From Pirellula sp. (GTDB lineage: Bacteria > Planctomycetota > Planctomycetia > Pirellulales > Pirellulaceae), in assembly GCA_021300015.1 (NCBI GenBank), contig JAJTFB010000028.1:1-47920 (forward strand): a DNA stretch of 47,920 nt. Reading direction: 5' to 3'. The position numbers were made by a program, and so were the translations under genes. Positions 45,784 to 47,920 of the stretch are shown here, one piece after another (position 1 is the first letter of the stretch; the number at the start of each line of letters is the position of its first letter). The notes under the pieces are model-generated. The model saw only the letters and a program-made list of their open reading frames with translations. It searched no databases and was not told the DNA's origin.

Positions 45784-46385
45784 TCCTCCCAAAGCAAGCG
45801 AATGAGTCGAATCTGAAGCAGGACGGAAGACTTCCGCTTCTTGAGTATCCTAGCGATCTCGCTGCCTGAAATATCATCCATGGACCAGATCGCGATCTGT
45901 TTGAGCTCGCCAGTCGGATCCTCTCGATCCAATCGGTCTAACCATGTATGAACCATGTCGGCCATGATGGTTGGAGCCTCTGGGGTCTGTAGATCCTTTA
46001 AAACTTCAGTCTTTTTAAATTCAAAGATCTGGCTGTGCCGCCCGGAGCGTTTGAGTGTGTTGCAAGCTCGAAGGTGCTTGCGGATTCGATTGAGCGTAAA
46101 GACCACCAAGAGATCCCAAAGCTGCTCCCGGTCGTCGAGGTTGGGGTAGCAGCCAAGGGTAGCATTCGTGCAGAAACGATGCATGGCTAGCTGTGCGATG
46201 TCTTCCCCATCGACAGCTGGGTCGGGATTGACCTTCATTTTTCGAATCGCAAGCTCAACGACCCTTCTGTAGTACCGATTCCAGATGGCTTCTACGGCTT
46301 GGTCATCTCCAGCTCTGAGTTCTCTGAGCCAGTGCGAAACCGATCCGATGTCTTCGTGAGAATTGACGTGTGTGGCAGCACTCAT
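45771..46385 (-). CDS. ECF-type RNA polymerase sigma factor (planctomycete Sigma70_ECF group)
   Basis: The 204-aa protein has a region 2 helix set (SVSHWLRELRAGDDQAVEAI through EDIAQLAMHRFCTNATLGC) and a region 4 helix-turn-helix (WSMDDISGSEIARILKKRKS followed by LLQIRLIRLLWEE). The opening, 'WLRELRAGDDQAVEAIWNRYYRRVV', is characteristic of the large planctomycete ECF group linked to Ser/Thr kinases. It directs polymerase to specific promoters in response to a signal. The ATG at 46385 (MSAATHVNSHED) is preferred to a start 14 codons upstream, because the family usually begins shortly before the WLRELR helix. Its TGA lies inside the start of the kinase gene. Confidence 0.9.
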   Translation of the reverse strand: MSAATHVNSHEDIGSVSHWLRELRAGDDQAVEAIWNRYYRRVVELAIRKMKVNPDPAVDGEDIAQLAMHRFCTNATLGCYPNLDDREQLWDLLVVFTLNRIRKHLRACNTLKRSGRHSQIFEFKKTEVLKDLQTPEAPTIMADMVHTWLDRLDREDPTGELKQIAIWSMDDISGSEIARILKKRKSSVLLQIRLIRLLWEECES

Positions 46386-46452
46386 GAGTTGGTTCGATCC
46401 GATTGGCACATGGGAACACCTGCGCAACGAGCAAGGATATCAGAATCCTAAC

Positions 46453-46486
46453 AAAACGGGGTGGAGTCGCTAGGGAACCCCGTTTT
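46453..46486. promoter_or_regulatory. 10-bp perfect inverted repeat between sigma factor and PEP-CTERM genes
   Basis: AAAACGGGGT (46453-46462) is repeated as ACCCCGTTTT (46477-46486) across 14 bases. The core AACGGGGT recurs a third time at 46565-46572. It lies upstream of both divergent genes, so an operator or leader-RNA hairpin is more likely than a terminator. Confidence 0.5.
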
Positions 46487-46546
46487 CAAGCCACCGGTTC
46501 CGGAAACTTCAAATGCCTCACAAGGCGGTTTTTCCATCGTTTTTCG

Positions 46547-46577
46547 GGAACCGTGGTTCGGATTAACGGGGTTCTAA
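46547..46577 (+). promoter_or_regulatory. Possible ECF-sigma-type promoter of the PEP-CTERM gene
   Basis: GGAACC at 46547-46552 resembles the -35 of ECF sigma factors, and GTTCTAA at 46571-46577 could be the -10, with an 18-base spacer (slightly long). The ATG is 72 bases downstream. It is suggestive mainly because an ECF gene is divergent from it. Confidence 0.25.
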
Positions 46578-46648
46578 TGGATGCAGGGATGCGTGTGTAG
46601 TTGGCAGGGATGGAGGACGAAACCGATTTTTATGGAGCCTGGAACACG

Positions 46649-47740
46649 ATGAAATCACACCCCTTAAACCCCAGCAACAATCACTTTCTCTGTCGGCTGG
46701 GCTTACTTGCCGCAACGATCTTCACCGTCTTGAGTATCGCCTCTCCGATCCATGCTGGAACGGTTACTTTCGGATCCGGTGTAAACACCTTTGACATGGA
46801 GTTCGTATCGATCGGAAATCCAGGGAATGCAGAGGATACCAACGATAACACTTTTCGCCCGAATGCAGGAAGCGTGGGTTATGTATATGGGATCGCAAAG
46901 TATGAAGTTAGTCGGAGTATGATCGACATCTACAACACGGAATTCGGAAGCTCAAATACGCAGGTTATTTCGCTTTTTGATATGACCACATTGGGTGGTA
47001 ATGGCGGCGACAAACCTGCAACTGGTATCACTTGGAATGAAGCGGCGAGGTTCGTTAACTGGCTTAACACCAGTTCAAATGGGCATGCTGCGTACAAATT
47101 CACGGGGAGCGGTATGACGCAAAACATTGCTAGGTGGGATATCAATGATGATCCACTTGACTTCAATCCATCGAATTTATTCCGAAGCAAACGAGCCACT
47201 TATGTGCTACCGGACTACGACGAGTGGTATAAAGCAGCGTATTATGACCCTAGCAACAGTGTGTATTTCGATTACGCTAACGGAAGCGACACGCCTCCAA
47301 CCGCGGTGCTGGGAACGGAAAGTGGCGAAGTTGCCAATACCGCGGTATACGGTGGGGACAGTTACGCAAACTACGAGGTAGGTCCCGCGAATATAAACCA
47401 AGCCGGGGGATTAAGCCCTTACCTTGTGATGGGACTCGGGGGGAACGTTCGGGAGTGGAACGAGGATACATTTGAATTTGACTATGACCCTCTTGAAAAC
47501 CGTATCCTCCGTGGTGGTGATTGGTATTCCCCGACTCATTTTCTAAGCAGCTCCTCTTTTAATTCCATGAACCCCAACTCAACTGGAGGTCAGGAATTAA
47601 ACGGATTTCGTGTTGCGATGCTATACTCAACCGGTGGCGAGGTCCCTGAGCCTACAACGATGGCGATCTTCGGACTCGGCGCAGTCGCGTTCGCTTATGG
47701 CAATCGACGCAAGAGGCTTTCGGTCACGGCGCATCGTTAA
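46649..47740 (+). CDS. PEP-CTERM protein with formylglycine-generating-enzyme-like (SUMF1) domain
   Basis: The 363-aa protein has a signal peptide (LGLLAATIFTVLSIASPIHA), an FGE-sulfatase-type fold and a PEP-CTERM sorting tail (VPEPTTMAIFGLGAVAFAYG, then NRRKR). FGE-like blocks are GIAKYEVSRSMIDIYN, PATGITWNEAARFVNWLN, YVLPDYDEWYKAAYYDPSN, NVREWNEDT, ILRGGDWY and LNGFRVAM. The mature chain contains no cysteine, so the Cys pair that does formylglycine chemistry in true FGE is missing; it probably binds ligand or has a structural role. The PEP-CTERM tail targets it to exosortase for surface anchoring; no exosortase is in the window. The ATG at 46649 begins the signal peptide. It is divergent from the ECF sigma gene. 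Confidence 0.88.
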   Translation: MKSHPLNPSNNHFLCRLGLLAATIFTVLSIASPIHAGTVTFGSGVNTFDMEFVSIGNPGNAEDTNDNTFRPNAGSVGYVYGIAKYEVSRSMIDIYNTEFGSSNTQVISLFDMTTLGGNGGDKPATGITWNEAARFVNWLNTSSNGHAAYKFTGSGMTQNIARWDINDDPLDFNPSNLFRSKRATYVLPDYDEWYKAAYYDPSNSVYFDYANGSDTPPTAVLGTESGEVANTAVYGGDSYANYEVGPANINQAGGLSPYLVMGLGGNVREWNEDTFEFDYDPLENRILRGGDWYSPTHFLSSSSFNSMNPNSTGGQELNGFRVAMLYSTGGEVPEPTTMAIFGLGAVAFAYGNRRKRLSVTAHR

Positions 47741-47807
47741 GGTGATGCGATGGCTTGGCAGCCGATGGCTATGACCATTCCCTGAAGATGGTAACGACTC
47801 CAGGCCG

Positions 47808-47920
47808 ATAGGGGTAGGGAAGTCCGGTTGAGCCGGACTCCCCTCCCTCCAAACCGTACGGGCGGTTTTCCCGCATACGGCTTTCCAGTTAGTAGTGTCC
47901 CTGACGGGATTGTCCGAAAC
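47808..47920 (-). mobile_element. Group II intron, 3' end with domains V and VI (continues past right edge)
   Basis: On the - strand, 47884-47851 forms a 34-base domain V: an 8-bp stem from AAGCCGTA to TACGGTTT with the catalytic AGC triad, a bulge, and a GCGG/CCGC upper stem capped by GAAAA. Immediately downstream, 47850-47808 folds as domain VI (AGTCCGG/CCGGACT stem) with an unpaired A followed by CCCCTAT, seven bases before the intron end, the expected branch-point spacing and AY terminus. The exon junction is near 47807/47808. The reverse transcriptase/maturase gene, if present, lies beyond the window on the same strand. The intron inserted 67 bases after the PEP-CTERM stop codon, in intergenic DNA. 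Confidence 0.85.

Noticed and set aside
46453..46486. Rho-independent terminator at the AACGGGGT inverted repeat
   Set aside because: It lies upstream of both divergent genes, has a 14-base loop and no T tract after the stem, so a regulatory role is more likely.

Overview
The window looks like chromosomal DNA of a planctomycete, most likely a member of Pirellulales (Pirellulaceae). The reasons are the families present: a giant planctomycete cytochrome/DUF1549/DUF1553 protein followed by a DUF1501 protein, a cystine-rich cell-wall protein built of YTV repeats, DUF1571 and DUF3299 proteins, an ECF sigma factor overlapping a membrane Ser/Thr kinase, a sulfatase and a PEP-CTERM protein. No tRNA, rRNA, CRISPR array or prophage was recognised. 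All identifications come from reading translated sequence by eye; no searches were run.

Layout. 1-1385: the 3' end of an LptF/LptG-type permease gene appears twice in inverted orientation (1-89 on +, 249-337 on -); the intact - strand copy lies downstream of an OprP-type porin (1508-2896). 3181-7780: PSCyt1/DUF1549/DUF1553 protein plus DUF1501 partner, then an MsbA-type ABC exporter (7843-9831). 9828-17291: a three-gene - strand unit of multicopper oxidase, SCO-like protein and large di-haem peroxidase-like cytochrome. 17561-21416: a small helical protein and a membrane-anchored FtsK/SpoIIIE-type ATPase with one intact and two apparently degenerate motor modules. 21457-25992: DUF1571 protein, an unrecognised protein, a catalytically dead-looking glucose-6-phosphate isomerase homologue whose ribosome-binding site lies inside a perfect palindrome, a MazG-like pyrophosphohydrolase and an aldo/keto reductase. 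26053-31186: aconitase, then the YTV wall protein with a strong terminator. 31938-35277: DUF3299 protein, a DapA-like lyase and a sulfatase. 35681-42768: five tightly packed + strand genes (glpK, glpD, MFS carrier, M81 metallopeptidase, mandelate-racemase/enolase family). 42783-46385: ECF sigma factor and kinase. 46649-47740: PEP-CTERM protein with an FGE-like fold. 47808-47920: the 3' end (domains V and VI) of a group II intron entering from the right edge on the - strand.

How the genes may work together. The MCO-SCO-cytochrome unit is coupled by an ATGA overlap and looks like one exported copper/haem redox module. The glpK-glpD pair is translationally linked to a carrier and two catabolic enzymes, suggesting that a glycerol-related and a second organic substrate are used together. 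The sigma factor and kinase overlap and probably form one signalling unit. The strongest candidates for undescribed biology are the FtsK-like ATPase with its helical partner, the isomerase-like pseudoenzyme under its palindromic leader, and the kinase whose activation segment carries a 9-bp minisatellite.
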